Source: Blautia schinkii
GTDB taxonomy: Bacteria; Bacillota; Clostridia; Lachnospirales; Lachnospiraceae
Assembly: GCF_013304825.1 (NCBI RefSeq)
Contig: NZ_JAAWUO010000010.1
Coordinates: 1-64,000 of the forward strand
Reading direction: 5' to 3'
Length of the DNA stretch: 64,000 nt
The notes under the pieces are model-generated. The model saw nothing but the letters and a program-made list of their open reading frames with translations, was not told the DNA's origin and made no database searches. Position 1 is the first letter of the stretch. Every line of letters begins with the position of its first letter. The position numbers and the translations under genes were made by a program. This document shows, piece by piece, positions 17,805-28,147 of this stretch.

Positions 17805-18284
17805 TCAGTGATGATGATTATGGATGGCAGCTGAGATCCTGCGGTCAAAATCCAGCTTCACCGTCTTTTTCTCTGCCTTTACACCGTGAAGCTTTTCCAG
17901 CATGACCATCATCGGCTCATTGTAGATCGTAATAAATGTATTTTCCTGATCTCCCCAGAAAAGCGGTGCATGGCGGTTTCCGATCTCGTAGCAGACTTTT
18001 GCCACATATTTCTCGTGCCCCGGCTTCAGAGATACCTCTATCACTTCGCAGGGTGGTGTATTTACTGCGATCACCAGACTTTCATCCGAATAGATCACAT
18101 CATCCTGAAAAAGTCCTCTTGTAAGCACAGAATCATCCAGCCGGATTCCTACCTCCCGGCCACTGTCTGTAGTTTTTCTGTGGATCTTTTTAAATGCTTC
18201 ATGCCACTCAACATCCACATATTCCACCGTTTTTCCGGTCAGATCAAAATCCTTTAGTTTTCCCAGAATTTTTTCACAAAGCAT
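17805..18284 (-). CDS. ureE: urease nickel metallochaperone UreE
   Basis: 159 aa with the N-terminal peptide-binding domain (GREVGIRLDDSVLTRGLFQDDVIYSDE) and the C-terminal metal domain (EVSLKPGHEKYVAKVCYEIGNRHAPLFW with the conserved metal-site His). It ends in a short His tail (HNHHH), shorter than the long His runs of some UreE proteins. It carries nickel to the UreDFG complex. RBS AGAGGAG upstream. Confidence 0.93.
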   Translation of the reverse strand: MLCEKILGKLKDFDLTGKTVEYVDVEWHEAFKKIHRKTTDSGREVGIRLDDSVLTRGLFQDDVIYSDESLVIAVNTPPCEVIEVSLKPGHEKYVAKVCYEIGNRHAPLFWGDQENTFITIYNEPMMVMLEKLHGVKAEKKTVKLDFDRRISAAIHNHHH

Positions 18285-18302
18285 ATATTTTCTCCTCTAT
18301 TC

Positions 18303-18809
18303 TTACCATACTCCAAGGAGCAGCATCACTCCCGGCACCCAGGCCGTAATTACGCCTTCGATCACCTGAAGCACCGGAACAAATTTTCCGAGCTTTTTTC
18401 CCATGATATCTTCTACAAAGGCAGTTCCCCAGAGAATCGCCCAGAGATACCAGATTCCTGCCCAGCGGATATCCGGTGTGATCCCCAGTGTTTTGCTTCC
18501 CAGAAATCCTTCAATAGTTCCAAATACCACTGCATTGACAGCCACAAATGTGGAAAACCATGCAAACGGGATCGGACTCAGTTTCAGTATCTTAGAAAAA
18601 GCTACAAACAAGTAAGTGAAGCAGAACAGAAGTCCTGTTCCTGCTGCATAATAGTTTCCCTGTACCAGATTCACAAAATTAATAAACAGCGAAAGTCCAC
18701 CAGTAAAAATATTCATGACAGCTGTGGATTTTCCATCTACGTTATATAAGGTGCACATTCCATTATTGATCAGAACGATTCCTACGAATAAAAGGCATAC
18801 TCCTAACAT
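18303..18809 (-). CDS. AmiS/UreI family urea/amide channel
   Basis: 168 aa and almost entirely membrane: about six helices. The C-terminal part (WYLWAILWGTAFVEDIMG, LGKFVPVLQVIEGVITAWVP) matches AmiS/UreI, whose best known members are proton-gated urea channels. Placed between ureC and ureE, it should bring urea to the enzyme. The start ATG has GGGAGG upstream. A 163-bp structured repeat ends just 17 bp before this start codon, so it may regulate or process the transcript at this joint. Confidence 0.93.
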   Translation of the reverse strand: MLGVCLLFVGIVLINNGMCTLYNVDGKSTAVMNIFTGGLSLFINFVNLVQGNYYAAGTGLLFCFTYLFVAFSKILKLSPIPFAWFSTFVAVNAVVFGTIEGFLGSKTLGITPDIRWAGIWYLWAILWGTAFVEDIMGKKLGKFVPVLQVIEGVITAWVPGVMLLLGVW

Positions 18810-18826
18810 CTGTTTTCCTCCCTATA

Positions 18827-18989
18827 GTCAATCGGATATTCGCAATCCGCTTTCGCTACTTGCTCATAACCGAATAACTGCTCCGCAGTTTATCAGGAGG
18901 GGCTTGTACCCCTCCTGATACAAGTAAGTCCCACCCACTGCTTATTGCTCCTCGCAATTGAAGCAGGGGACTTACTTGATTCGGTTAAA
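18827..18989 (-). repeat. 163-bp structured repeat, copy 1 (within the urease operon)
   Basis: All 163 bases match the copy at 34642-34804. Inner stems visible on the plus strand: AACTGC/GCAGTT, ATCAGGAGGGG/CCCCTCCTGAT (11 bp), CAAGTAAGTCCC/GGGACTTACTTG (12 bp) enclosing CTGCTT/AAGCAG and ATTGC/GCAAT; an outer pair AACCGAAT/ATTCGGTT closes them like a cloverleaf. The leading part CGGATATTCGCAATCCG is the head of a wider repeat family. No open frame fits it. The mRNA carries it in the sense set by minus-strand transcription. Confidence 0.9.
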
Positions 18990-19027
18990 GTCTGTCTGCC
19001 CGGACAGATATTGCGTGTTATATTTTT

Positions 19028-20749
19028 TCAGAACAGATTGTAGAGCTGTGTAAGCGGAAGCTTTTCCGCAGGTCTGGATGTAATTGTCTCCCCGTCTACT
19101 GTTACCTCGTATGTCTCCGGATCCACCGTGATCTTCGGTGTACGGTTATTAAATACCATGTCCTTCTTAGCGATAGTTCTGCATCCCTTTACAGGAACCA
19201 CTGTTTTTTCCAGGCCATAGGCTTCTTTGATTCCAGCCTCATATGCAGCCTGGGAAACAAAGGTAAGACACGCTTCGTTCTTTGCTTTTCCATGCGCTGC
19301 AAACATCGGCTGATACATTACCGGCTGTGTAGTCGGAATGGATGCGTTGGCATCACCCATCTTGGATGCAATGATCATGCCGCCTTTGATGATAATATCC
19401 GGTTTTGCTCCGAAAAATGCCGGATTCCACAGAACAAGATCTGCGAATTTTCCTTTCTCAACAGAGCCTACATAGCCGGAAATTCCATGTGTGATAGCAG
19501 GATTGATGGTATATTTTGCAATGTAGCGTTTTACTCGGAAATTGTCATTTCCTTTACCTTCATCTTCCGGAAGGGCACCACGCTCATCCTTCATTTTGCT
19601 GGCTGTCTGCCAGGTACGTGTGATCACCTCACCAACACGGCCCATAGCCTGGGAGTCGGAACTCATCATGCTGAAAATTCCCATGTCATGAAGGACATCC
19701 TCTGCTGCAATAGTCTCAGGGCGGATACGGGAATCTGCAAAAGCCACATCCTCCGGAATTTTTTTATCCAGATGATGGCATACCATCAGCATGTCCAGAT
19801 GCTCATCCAGTGTATTTACTGTATATGGCATGGTAGGATTGGTCGAAGACGGCAGAACATTTCCTGCTGCTGCGGCGCGGATGATATCCGGTGCATGTCC
19901 GCCGCCTGCACCTTCTGTATGATATGTATGGATCGTTCTTCCACCAATAGCTGCAAGTGTATCTTCCACACATCCACCCTCATTCAGAGTATCTGTATGA
20001 ATGGCAACCTGTACATCATACTCATCTGCAACATTCAGGCAATGATCGATAACTGCCGGTGTTGCACCCCAGTCCTCATGGATCTTCAGACCCATGGCAC
20101 CGGCTTTTACCTGCTCGATCAGCGGAGCCTCATCGGAGCAGTTTCCTTTTCCAAGGAATCCAAGGTTCATAGGATATTCTTCTGCTGCCTTCAGCATCAT
20201 ACGAAGATTCCATGGGCCAGGTGTACAGGTAGTTGCATTGGTTCCGTCTGCAGGGCCTGTTCCTCCTCCGATCATGGTTGTAACACCGCTGTACAGTGCA
20301 CAGTCGATCTGCTGAGGACTGATGAAATGGATATGGGTATCAATACCGCCGGCTGTAACGATCATTCTTTCTCCTGCCAGTGCCTCTGTGGATGCTCCGA
20401 CAGTCATTCCAGGTGTCACCCCATCCATGATATCCGGGTTTCCCGCTTTACCGATTCCTGCGATCTTTCCATCTTTGATTCCGATATCTGCCTTGATGAT
20501 TCCTGTGGTATCTACGATCAGGGCATTGGTGATAACAAGATCCAGATCACCGTCACAGCTGCAGGTTTTTACAGACTGTCCCATTCCGTCACGGATAGTT
20601 TTACCGCCGCCGAATTTTACTTCATCGCCATATGTGGTGTAATCTTTCTCAACCTCCACTACAAGGCTGGTGTCTGCAAGTCTTACTTTGTCACCAGTTG
20701 TAGGGCCGTACATCATTGCATATTTTTCACCGGAAATTTTTACGCTCAT
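19028..20749 (-). CDS. ureC: urease subunit alpha
   Basis: 573 aa, full length. Nickel-site residues are all visible: HIHF (His pair), [12 protein letters not shown] with the carbamylated Lys, HTDTLNEGG, the [15 protein letters not shown] helix, the flap MVCHHLD with Cys-His, and [12 protein letters not shown] with the Asp ligand. It hydrolyses urea to ammonia and carbamate in the cytoplasm. Follows ureB by 12 bp. A structured repeat lies downstream, before amiS/ureI. Confidence 0.98.
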   Translation of the reverse strand: MSVKISGEKYAMMYGPTTGDKVRLADTSLVVEVEKDYTTYGDEVKFGGGKTIRDGMGQSVKTCSCDGDLDLVITNALIVDTTGIIKADIGIKDGKIAGIGKAGNPDIMDGVTPGMTVGASTEALAGERMIVTAGGIDTHIHFISPQQIDCALYSGVTTMIGGGTGPADGTNATTCTPGPWNLRMMLKAAEEYPMNLGFLGKGNCSDEAPLIEQVKAGAMGLKIHEDWGATPAVIDHCLNVADEYDVQVAIHTDTLNEGGCVEDTLAAIGGRTIHTYHTEGAGGGHAPDIIRAAAAGNVLPSSTNPTMPYTVNTLDEHLDMLMVCHHLDKKIPEDVAFADSRIRPETIAAEDVLHDMGIFSMMSSDSQAMGRVGEVITRTWQTASKMKDERGALPEDEGKGNDNFRVKRYIAKYTINPAITHGISGYVGSVEKGKFADLVLWNPAFFGAKPDIIIKGGMIIASKMGDANASIPTTQPVMYQPMFAAHGKAKNEACLTFVSQAAYEAGIKEAYGLEKTVVPVKGCRTIAKKDMVFNNRTPKITVDPETYEVTVDGETITSRPAEKLPLTQLYNLF

Positions 20750-20761
20750 TTGTGTCCCTCC

Positions 20762-21121
20762 TTATAAGAATCCCTTTAATGCTGCCTTTTCCATGGAGGC
20801 CTTTTTCGTGTCCTCTGCTGCTCTTGCTCTTGTCAGGTCATTCAGACCAAATACGCGTTTTCTGCCGCCCATCTCAGTCAGCTGCACTTCTTTTTCTTCT
20901 CCCGGCTCAAAGCGGTCAGAAGTACCGGACGGAATATCCAGATGATAACCATATGCAGCCTCACGGTCAAAAGAGAGGCATTTGTTTACTTCGAAAAAAT
21001 GAAAATGAGAGCCTACCTGTACAGGACGGTCACCTTTGTTGGCAACCATGATCTTTGTGGTCTTTTTCCCTTCATTAAGTACGATCTCTCTGTCTGCGGG
21101 AATGATTTCGCCAATCTTCAT
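20762..21121 (-). CDS. ureB: urease subunit beta
   Basis: 119 aa. [18 protein letters not shown] at the start, then [49 protein letters not shown], the compact beta domain that contacts UreA and UreC. Separate small subunits (rather than a UreAB fusion) fit Firmicutes and most bacteria. The tail after VFGLNDL (about 20 residues) is typical. Confidence 0.97.
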   Translation of the reverse strand: MKIGEIIPADREIVLNEGKKTTKIMVANKGDRPVQVGSHFHFFEVNKCLSFDREAAYGYHLDIPSGTSDRFEPGEEKEVQLTEMGGRKRVFGLNDLTRARAAEDTKKASMEKAALKGFL

Positions 21122-21133
21122 GTCAATTCCTCC

Positions 21134-21436
21134 TTACTGAATCGGGTTATGTACAGTCACAAGCTTTGTTCCGTCAGGAAATGTTGCCTCAACCTGTACT
21201 TCACCAAGCATATCTGCCACACCATCCATCACATCACCTTTTGTGAGGATCCTGGTTCCAAGCTGCATCAGCTCTACAACAGTTTTTCCGTCACGAGCCA
21301 GCTCCAGAAGCTCAGAGCTGATATAAGCCAATGCTTCCACATAATTCAGTTTCAGTCCGCGTTCCTTCCTCTCCTTCGCCAGATTTCCGGCCATATGGAG
21401 CATGAGTTTTTCCTGTTCCTTCGGGGTAAGTCTCAT
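21134..21436 (-). CDS. ureA: urease subunit gamma
   Basis: 100 aa, the usual length. [62 protein letters not shown] and the HNPIQ C-terminus are the conserved UreA blocks. First gene of the operon. RBS AGGAGG lies 8 bp before the ATG. A candidate promoter lies at 21473-21501, partly inside the terminator of the preceding glycosidase gene. Confidence 0.97.
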   Translation of the reverse strand: MRLTPKEQEKLMLHMAGNLAKERKERGLKLNYVEALAYISSELLELARDGKTVVELMQLGTRILTKGDVMDGVADMLGEVQVEATFPDGTKLVTVHNPIQ

Positions 21437-21472
21437 TGTTTCTTCCTCCTTTTCCGCCTGTTAGTCTTCGCT

Positions 21473-21501
21473 AATTTAGTCCAATAAAAAAACGCAGACA
21501 A
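21473..21501 (-). promoter_or_regulatory. possible promoter of the urease operon
   Basis: TTGTCT (21496-21501), 17 bp, TAAATT (21473-21478) on the minus strand. The -35 falls in the distal arm of the preceding terminator stem. Weak match; no site for a nickel- or nitrogen-responsive regulator is evident. Confidence 0.35.
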
Positions 21502-21542
21502 CGGAAGCTCTCGCGAACTCCATTGTCTGCGTCAATGTTTGC
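21486..21542 (-). terminator. terminator of the glycoside locus
   Basis: ACGCAGACAA (21492-21501) pairs with TTGTCTGCGT (21533-21542); on the minus strand a T7 run follows (21486-21492). It separates the GH1 gene from ureA on the same strand. Confidence 0.88.
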
Positions 21543-21580
21543 ATTATATCTGTTTTTTTCTGCAAAGTCAAGCAGTGAAA

Positions 21581-23143
<1,563 letters not shown>

Positions 23144-23156
<13 letters not shown>

Positions 23157-24064
23157 AAGTGATATAAAGCACCTATTAAATTTGCGTCATTGTAGAATTG
23201 ACAGTTTGTGATCTTCGGCTCCGGAACATATGGTGTTATCTTTCGCAGTGGAATATTCTTCATTACTTCATCCAGGCTCTTCTGAAGATATTCATGCAGA
23301 AGCGGCTGCTGGCTGATGCCTCCGCCAATAGCAATGATGTCCAGATCCAGATAAATATTCAGGTTATAGATCTGTACTGCAAGACGGTCTGTAAACTCTC
23401 TCAGACCTGCCAGAACTTTCTCAACACCTTCATTTGCCAGACCAAATATCTTCAATCCGTCGTAAATCTGCCAGTCCTCTCCTGTATGCTTTGCAACAGT
23501 CTTTGCAAGTCCTTCCGCACCACTGATCATTCCCCAGTAGCTGTCCATCTCTGCCGGATTCTTCGCCTCTGTGCATATATAGCTGTATTCGCCTGCGGTG
23601 AAATGATTTCCGCGGAAAAGCTTTCCGTTGAGGATGATCCCGCCTGCAACACCGGTTCCGATAACAATAACAGCCCCATTTGTACAGCCCTTAAGACTTC
23701 CTCTCCAGAACTCGGCAAGTGCTGCACATTTTCCATCATTTTCCACGGAAACCGGAATTCCGTAACGCTGGGAAAGCTCTGTGCCAACAGTACTTCCTGC
23801 AAGATATGCAAGATATCCTGCTGTTACACAATATCCATTCCTGTTGTCCAGCATACCAGGCATGCTGATGGCAATACCTTCAATGCGGTTTTTGTATTTC
23901 TCCACAACACTGTCCAGAACTGCATAATAGTCCTCTTTTGTCTTTGTATGATAGTCTGGTGTGGGAACCTTATCTTTTTCAAGAATTTCCGCATTTTCGT
24001 CCATTAACGCGTATTTCGTAAATGTTCCGCCTGCATCAAAAACCAGATAATTTTTCATTTTCAT
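23144..24064 (-). CDS. ROK family sugar kinase (BglK-like, inferred)
   Basis: 306 aa. ATP-binding DAGGTFTKYAL at the start, GIAISMPGMLDN, VENDGKCAALAEFW (catalytic Asp) and VIGTGVAGGIILNG, the ROK layout. The zinc motif CxCGxxGCxE of many ROK kinases is not visible, which fits BglK-type beta-glucoside kinases. With the downstream phospho-beta-glucosidase and a symporter upstream, phosphorylation of an imported beta-glucoside is the likely job. The C-terminal residues HFMNK come from within a hairpin repeat. Start ATG follows GAGGT. Confidence 0.85.
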
Positions 24065-24077
24065 TTTACCTCAAACT

Positions 24078-25004
24078 TTATTTCTCATCACCAAAATTCA
24101 ACGCAAGCTTTGCAAAGAAATCTTCCAGTGTCAGTCTTGCATCCAGATATTTGTAAACACGGATCTCACGGTTGTCCTTACCATGGATGTATGTCATATC
24201 CTCTGCAATTCTTGGTGCAGGTACCATATCGTAGCTTACCTTTTCCAGTTCTTCCATCAGAACGGCAATGGTTCCCTGATCACCAAGTCCCCAGATCTCG
24301 CCCTGTGGCCAGTCCATTTCGTACTTGGCTGCTACATGATTGAAATCCACCAGCTGCTCAAAAAGATATTTTCCGATCTTTCCACATGGGCGTACCTTCA
24401 GCTGAAGCTCTGCAAGAGAAACAGCCATCACTTTGTAAAGGCTCATCGGTACCTGCCATACCGGCACTTTGGAGGAGAATACCACGTTTGCAGCGTTGAT
24501 ATCCATCATCAGATTGAACTCAAATCCTCCCTTTGGATAGTCAGCTCCGCCGATCCAGATCACGGTCATTCGCTCTGCGATCTCCGGTTTCATCAGAAGT
24601 GCGGATGCAACGTCTGTGATTGCTCCCTGGCATGCGATGTATAACGGTCTCTTATCGTCTTTCATCGCTTCCTCGATAATGAATCTTGCACCCTCGGAAT
24701 CGATTGGTGTATGCTCATCCTCAAGGGCACGCGGTGCACCAAGCTTTACCGGATACTGGTCCTTAAGTCCCATAAGATCCATAACTTTGATGATCTCATC
24801 GTAGCTTGCCTGTGCAGTACCAAGCTCGCCGTACTGCTGCGGGTTTTTCCAGAAATGACCTGCAACAAGGCCTTTTACGTCGAATCTTGGTGTCATGAGA
24901 TGATGTGCTACTGCATACTGGTCATCTGCCTCGTTTTTGCAGTCTGTATGTACGATCACCCTTACTTTTTTGTTTTCCGGTACTGTATAGGCGTAATTCC
25001 ACAT
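24078..25004 (-). CDS. nucleoside hydrolase-like protein
   Basis: 308 aa from the ATG at 25004 (GGAGG 8 bp upstream). The N-terminal HTDCKNEADDQYAVAHHL is a variant of the DxDxxxDD calcium site of inosine-uridine nucleoside hydrolases; CQGAITDVASALLMKPEIAERMTVIWIGG follows the family pattern, with FNLMMDINAANVVFSS and WGLGDQGTIAVL near the active-site end. It would cleave an N-glycosidic (or related) bond. The setting between a sugar symporter and a ROK kinase suggests a glycoside substrate rather than ordinary nucleoside salvage; this is inferred. Confidence 0.82.
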   Translation of the reverse strand: MWNYAYTVPENKKVRVIVHTDCKNEADDQYAVAHHLMTPRFDVKGLVAGHFWKNPQQYGELGTAQASYDEIIKVMDLMGLKDQYPVKLGAPRALEDEHTPIDSEGARFIIEEAMKDDKRPLYIACQGAITDVASALLMKPEIAERMTVIWIGGADYPKGGFEFNLMMDINAANVVFSSKVPVWQVPMSLYKVMAVSLAELQLKVRPCGKIGKYLFEQLVDFNHVAAKYEMDWPQGEIWGLGDQGTIAVLMEELEKVSYDMVPAPRIAEDMTYIHGKDNREIRVYKYLDARLTLEDFFAKLALNFGDEK

Positions 25005-25041
25005 ATTATTTTCCTCCTTGTATAAAATAGATGTTCTGATA

Positions 25042-25070
25042 ATCGAAAGGAGCACCTTTCGATGCTCCTT
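25042..25070 (-). promoter_or_regulatory. two mutually exclusive hairpins between symporter and hydrolase genes
   Basis: ATCGAAAGG (25042-25050) pairs with CCTTTCGAT (25055-25063), while AAGGAGCA (25047-25054) pairs with TGCTCCTT (25063-25070). The stems share bases so only one can form. Short T-rich tracts follow on the minus strand. Possible attenuator or processing site. Confidence 0.45.
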
Positions 25071-25098
25071 ATTTTTTCTTTTTTTGTTCGATTTTAAT

Positions 25099-26532
25099 TT
25101 ATGCGTTTTCTTTATTCCGCTGGTTCAGCTCTGCACGGATCTGCGGATATTTCTTATCCAGATCGTACGGAAGAAGTACAACTACAGCCATTACTGTAGA
25201 TACCAGTGCAAGACCACCGAATGCGAAATTGATCGCTGTGTGGGTCTGCGGAAATTTTGTTGCAATATCTACACCGTCTGCAATTGCCTTGTCAAGTTTT
25301 GCCGCATCGTAGTTACCCCATACAAGAAACGCAGATACGATAGCTGATGCTGCTGCTGAGGAAACCTTATTTACGAATCCCTGGATTGCATTCTGTGTTC
25401 CGCCAAGGTTTCTTCCTACCTGCCACTCTGTATAGTCAAAGATATCAGGCATCATGGAAAAGAACATACTGGAACGGAAACCGAATCCAAGTCCGATCAG
25501 TCCAAGTGCTGCTGTTGCGATTGTTCCGTCAGATGTGAAGAACAGGATCGCATATCCAACGATATCTACGATCGCTCCAAACTGGATCAGCTTGATCTTG
25601 GCAATTCCCTTACCATTGAGATAAGCTGCAAGGATCATAGTCGGGATTGCAAGTAAGGTAAGTAAAGTAAGTGCCAGTGACATTCCGCTTACATCACCAA
25701 CAATGTAAGTATAATAGTACTGCATTGCTCCGTACATGGAAAGATATCCAAGGAAAAGGAAAAATACCTCGCCAAGGAACATGAGGTAATATTTATTTTT
25801 TACAAGACTTCCGATATCCTTGATCAGAGAACTCTTTCCTGCTGACTTTGTCGGCGGGTTGATCTCTACGATAGAGAATACACAGATTGCCATGATGATG
25901 ATAACGATGATTCCAAGTACAATGTTTGTGTTACGGTATCCGGTAGCCAGCGCTGCACCAGTTGCATCTTTGGAGCCGGAGAAGAAGTATACCATCGGAA
26001 GCACGAACAGGGAAGATGTCAGTGATCCAAGGTTTGAAAATACAGTACGTGTTGTAGAAATCTTGGTACGCTCTGTTGCGGATGCTGACAGAGAAGATAC
26101 GATCGGTGCCATCGGAATGTTTACCAGAGTGTAACCAAATGAGAAAATGACGTAAGTTACGTATGCCCATGCAAGCTTTGCACCTGCGCTCCATCCTGTC
26201 GGAACGGAAAACAGAAGAACCATACCTACTGCAAGGACCGGTGCTCCGTAAAGCATCCATGGACGGTAACGTCCCATTTTTGTATCTGTACGGTCGATCA
26301 TTGCACCTACCATGTAGTCTGTGAAAGCATCGATGAATTTTGTTACAACAAACATAAATCCAACAGCTCCAGCTGCAAGTCCCGCGCAGTTTGTGTAATA
26401 GAAGAGAAGGTATGTATTGGCAAGAAGGTATGCAAGATTACAAGCATAATCACTGATACCAAAACCGATACGCTGTCTCCATTTGAACTTTGTCGTTTCA
26501 TAATATGCCGGTTCGTGTTTTAACTTTTGCAT
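25099..26532 (-). CDS. GPH-type glycoside/cation symporter
   Basis: 477 aa from the ATG at 26532 (GGAGG 6 bp upstream); longer in-frame starts add 29 unlikely residues. About 12 membrane helices. FGISDYACNLAYLLANTYLLFYYTN, then KFIDAFTDYMVGAMIDRTDTKMGRYRPWMLYGAP, the GPH/MelB signature with Asp residues, place it among glycoside-pentoside-hexuronide:cation symporters. First structural gene of the locus, downstream of the AraC-type regulator. Confidence 0.92.
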   Translation of the reverse strand: MQKLKHEPAYYETTKFKWRQRIGFGISDYACNLAYLLANTYLLFYYTNCAGLAAGAVGFMFVVTKFIDAFTDYMVGAMIDRTDTKMGRYRPWMLYGAPVLAVGMVLLFSVPTGWSAGAKLAWAYVTYVIFSFGYTLVNIPMAPIVSSLSASATERTKISTTRTVFSNLGSLTSSLFVLPMVYFFSGSKDATGAALATGYRNTNIVLGIIVIIIMAICVFSIVEINPPTKSAGKSSLIKDIGSLVKNKYYLMFLGEVFFLFLGYLSMYGAMQYYYTYIVGDVSGMSLALTLLTLLAIPTMILAAYLNGKGIAKIKLIQFGAIVDIVGYAILFFTSDGTIATAALGLIGLGFGFRSSMFFSMMPDIFDYTEWQVGRNLGGTQNAIQGFVNKVSSAAASAIVSAFLVWGNYDAAKLDKAIADGVDIATKFPQTHTAINFAFGGLALVSTVMAVVVLLPYDLDKKYPQIRAELNQRNKENA

Positions 26533-26644
26533 TTCTTTCCTCCACTTTTTTATGTTGATATAACGATCCACTCCGGAACATGTAAATTTTTTCTGCGCGC
26601 CCTGTTCCTGACGGATCAATCAGGTATGTCTCAACGACAAGCAT

Positions 26645-26698
26645 ATTATAAGCAAAGAGTTCCCGTTTTTGTTATCATATTTTTGATGTATTTATCAT
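26645..26698 (-). promoter_or_regulatory. regulated promoter of the symporter operon
   Basis: TATAAT (26645-26650) has no good -35. Upstream, TTATCAT repeats at 26671-26678 and 26691-26698 (ATGATAA on the minus strand) are 20 bp apart, on one face of the helix, and the nearer one touches the -35 position. This is the layout of AraC-type activator half-sites. Confidence 0.5.
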
Positions 26699-26734
26699 TT
26701 TTTCAACATATTTCTAATATTTTTATAAACTTAT

Positions 26735-27931
26735 TCAGGAATAAAATTCCTTGCGTTTATATTTCTCACGGTACTGTCCTGGGGTCATCTTCATATATTC
26801 TTTGAATACGCTGCCAAAATGGCTCTGGGAGTTAAAGCATACATAGTCACTGATCTCTGACAGGGTGGCATCGGAATACTTCAGAAGATTGGCAGCTCTT
26901 TTTATCCGGAATTTCAGAATGTAGTCCTGGATTTTTTCTCCGGTATCCTGACGGAAGACCCGGGACAGATGCCCCTGGCTGATCCCGATCGCTTCTGCAA
27001 TGTCCTCCATGTAGATCTTGTGGTGGTAATTCTGTGAAATATAATCTTTGCACTGCTCTGTGTAGCTGGAAAAACTTCTCGTTTTTCTGGTATCAGCCAC
27101 CAGTTTTGTAAATTTATAAATAGATCTTCTGTTCAGTTCTGTGATCTCTTCGATTTTCTGACACCGGTCGATCTGATTGATCAGGTAATCGCTGAGACGA
27201 TAGGCATCTGCCGGTGAAACGCCTCCTGCAATAGCCTCCCTGGTAGCCATCGTTGTGGTTACAATGGCCAGATTTCTCTGATCATTAAATCGATTCTTTG
27301 AAAGAATTCCTGCTTTTTCAAAGAGACCGGAAGCACGTTCATTGATCTCTTCCACGTTTCCCTCACGGATGCAGTCCATTACATAGCGCTCTTCCATGTA
27401 TGTGTGATGGAAGGCTGTTCCGTCCGGTTTGTCCAGTTCGATGCGGACTGTGTCATTCTCTTCCCGAACTTCTTTTTCCACAATAAGATTATTTTTTTCC
27501 ATAAGCTTGTCCGACTGAACGTCTTTTCCCTCCAGAAGTTCATACAGGAAGCTTACAAAATTCAGCATTCTGTTCAAAGTCATCTGATCCGGATGACGTT
27601 CCTCCTTAGCAGGCATATGATATTTCTTGTAAAACTGGTGTATTTCCACGTAACTGAGCTGTTCCACGCATACGGGACCTGACAGATAGTATTCCTGTTC
27701 GCTCTGAACACAGAAAAAATAGATCTTGCCAAAAACCTTACAGATGGCCGGTACATCCTGTTCTTTTGCCTGACAGATCAGGGCATTGACCAGTTCCCCC
27801 GATATAGTCAGAGGATTCTGTTTTTCAGAAAATACGCCAACTCCCCGGACATCTTTTCCGGTTTCGTCCGTATAAAAAATGGGAATTCCCCACAGCACTT
27901 CCAGTTTTCTCAGCAATGTGTATTCTGCCAT
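26735..27931 (-). CDS. AraC family transcriptional regulator
   Basis: 398 aa. The C-terminal ~100 residues are the double helix-turn-helix (CKDYISQNYHHKIYMEDIAEAIGISQGHLSRVFRQDTG, then AANLLKYSDATLSEISDYVCFNSQSHFGSVFKEYMKMTPGQYR). The N-terminal ~290 residues form a sensor region without clear family; the first 100 residues (IPIFYTDETG, FFCVQSEQEYYLSGPV) look like a small-molecule pocket and the middle is helical. It precedes the symporter, kinase and glycosidase genes and probably activates them. Confidence 0.9.
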   Translation of the reverse strand: MAEYTLLRKLEVLWGIPIFYTDETGKDVRGVGVFSEKQNPLTISGELVNALICQAKEQDVPAICKVFGKIYFFCVQSEQEYYLSGPVCVEQLSYVEIHQFYKKYHMPAKEERHPDQMTLNRMLNFVSFLYELLEGKDVQSDKLMEKNNLIVEKEVREENDTVRIELDKPDGTAFHHTYMEERYVMDCIREGNVEEINERASGLFEKAGILSKNRFNDQRNLAIVTTTMATREAIAGGVSPADAYRLSDYLINQIDRCQKIEEITELNRRSIYKFTKLVADTRKTRSFSSYTEQCKDYISQNYHHKIYMEDIAEAIGISQGHLSRVFRQDTGEKIQDYILKFRIKRAANLLKYSDATLSEISDYVCFNSQSHFGSVFKEYMKMTPGQYREKYKRKEFYS

Positions 27932-27997
27932 GTCGTGTCCTTTCGTTTATTGTTTATTTCCCGGGAGACTCGTTTATTTCGGGTAATATCTGGATAA

Positions 27998-28026
27998 ATT
28001 ATACGTGGTTTGGTGACGTTTCGCAA
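27998..28026 (-). promoter_or_regulatory. promoter for the AraC regulator
   Basis: TTGCGA (28021-28026), 17 bp, TATAAT (27998-28003) on the minus strand, divergent from the radical-SAM gene. Confidence 0.65.
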
Positions 28027-28147
28027 TCACTTGTAAAATCCCAATATAACATTGCAGCTTTTTGTGTGCTGAGGTATGCTTATACTGATATTATCGAGAA
28101 TTACCTGATTTGATTGATCTTATATTATAAACGAGAGGAGTTTACTT

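Noticed and set aside
18827-18989. A coding gene or IS element for the 163-bp repeat
   Set aside because: No frame longer than a few dozen codons and no transposase; structure dominates.
19292-20767. 491-aa plus-strand frame over ureC/ureB
   Set aside because: Cys/His-rich shadow of the urease genes on the other strand; no start signals.
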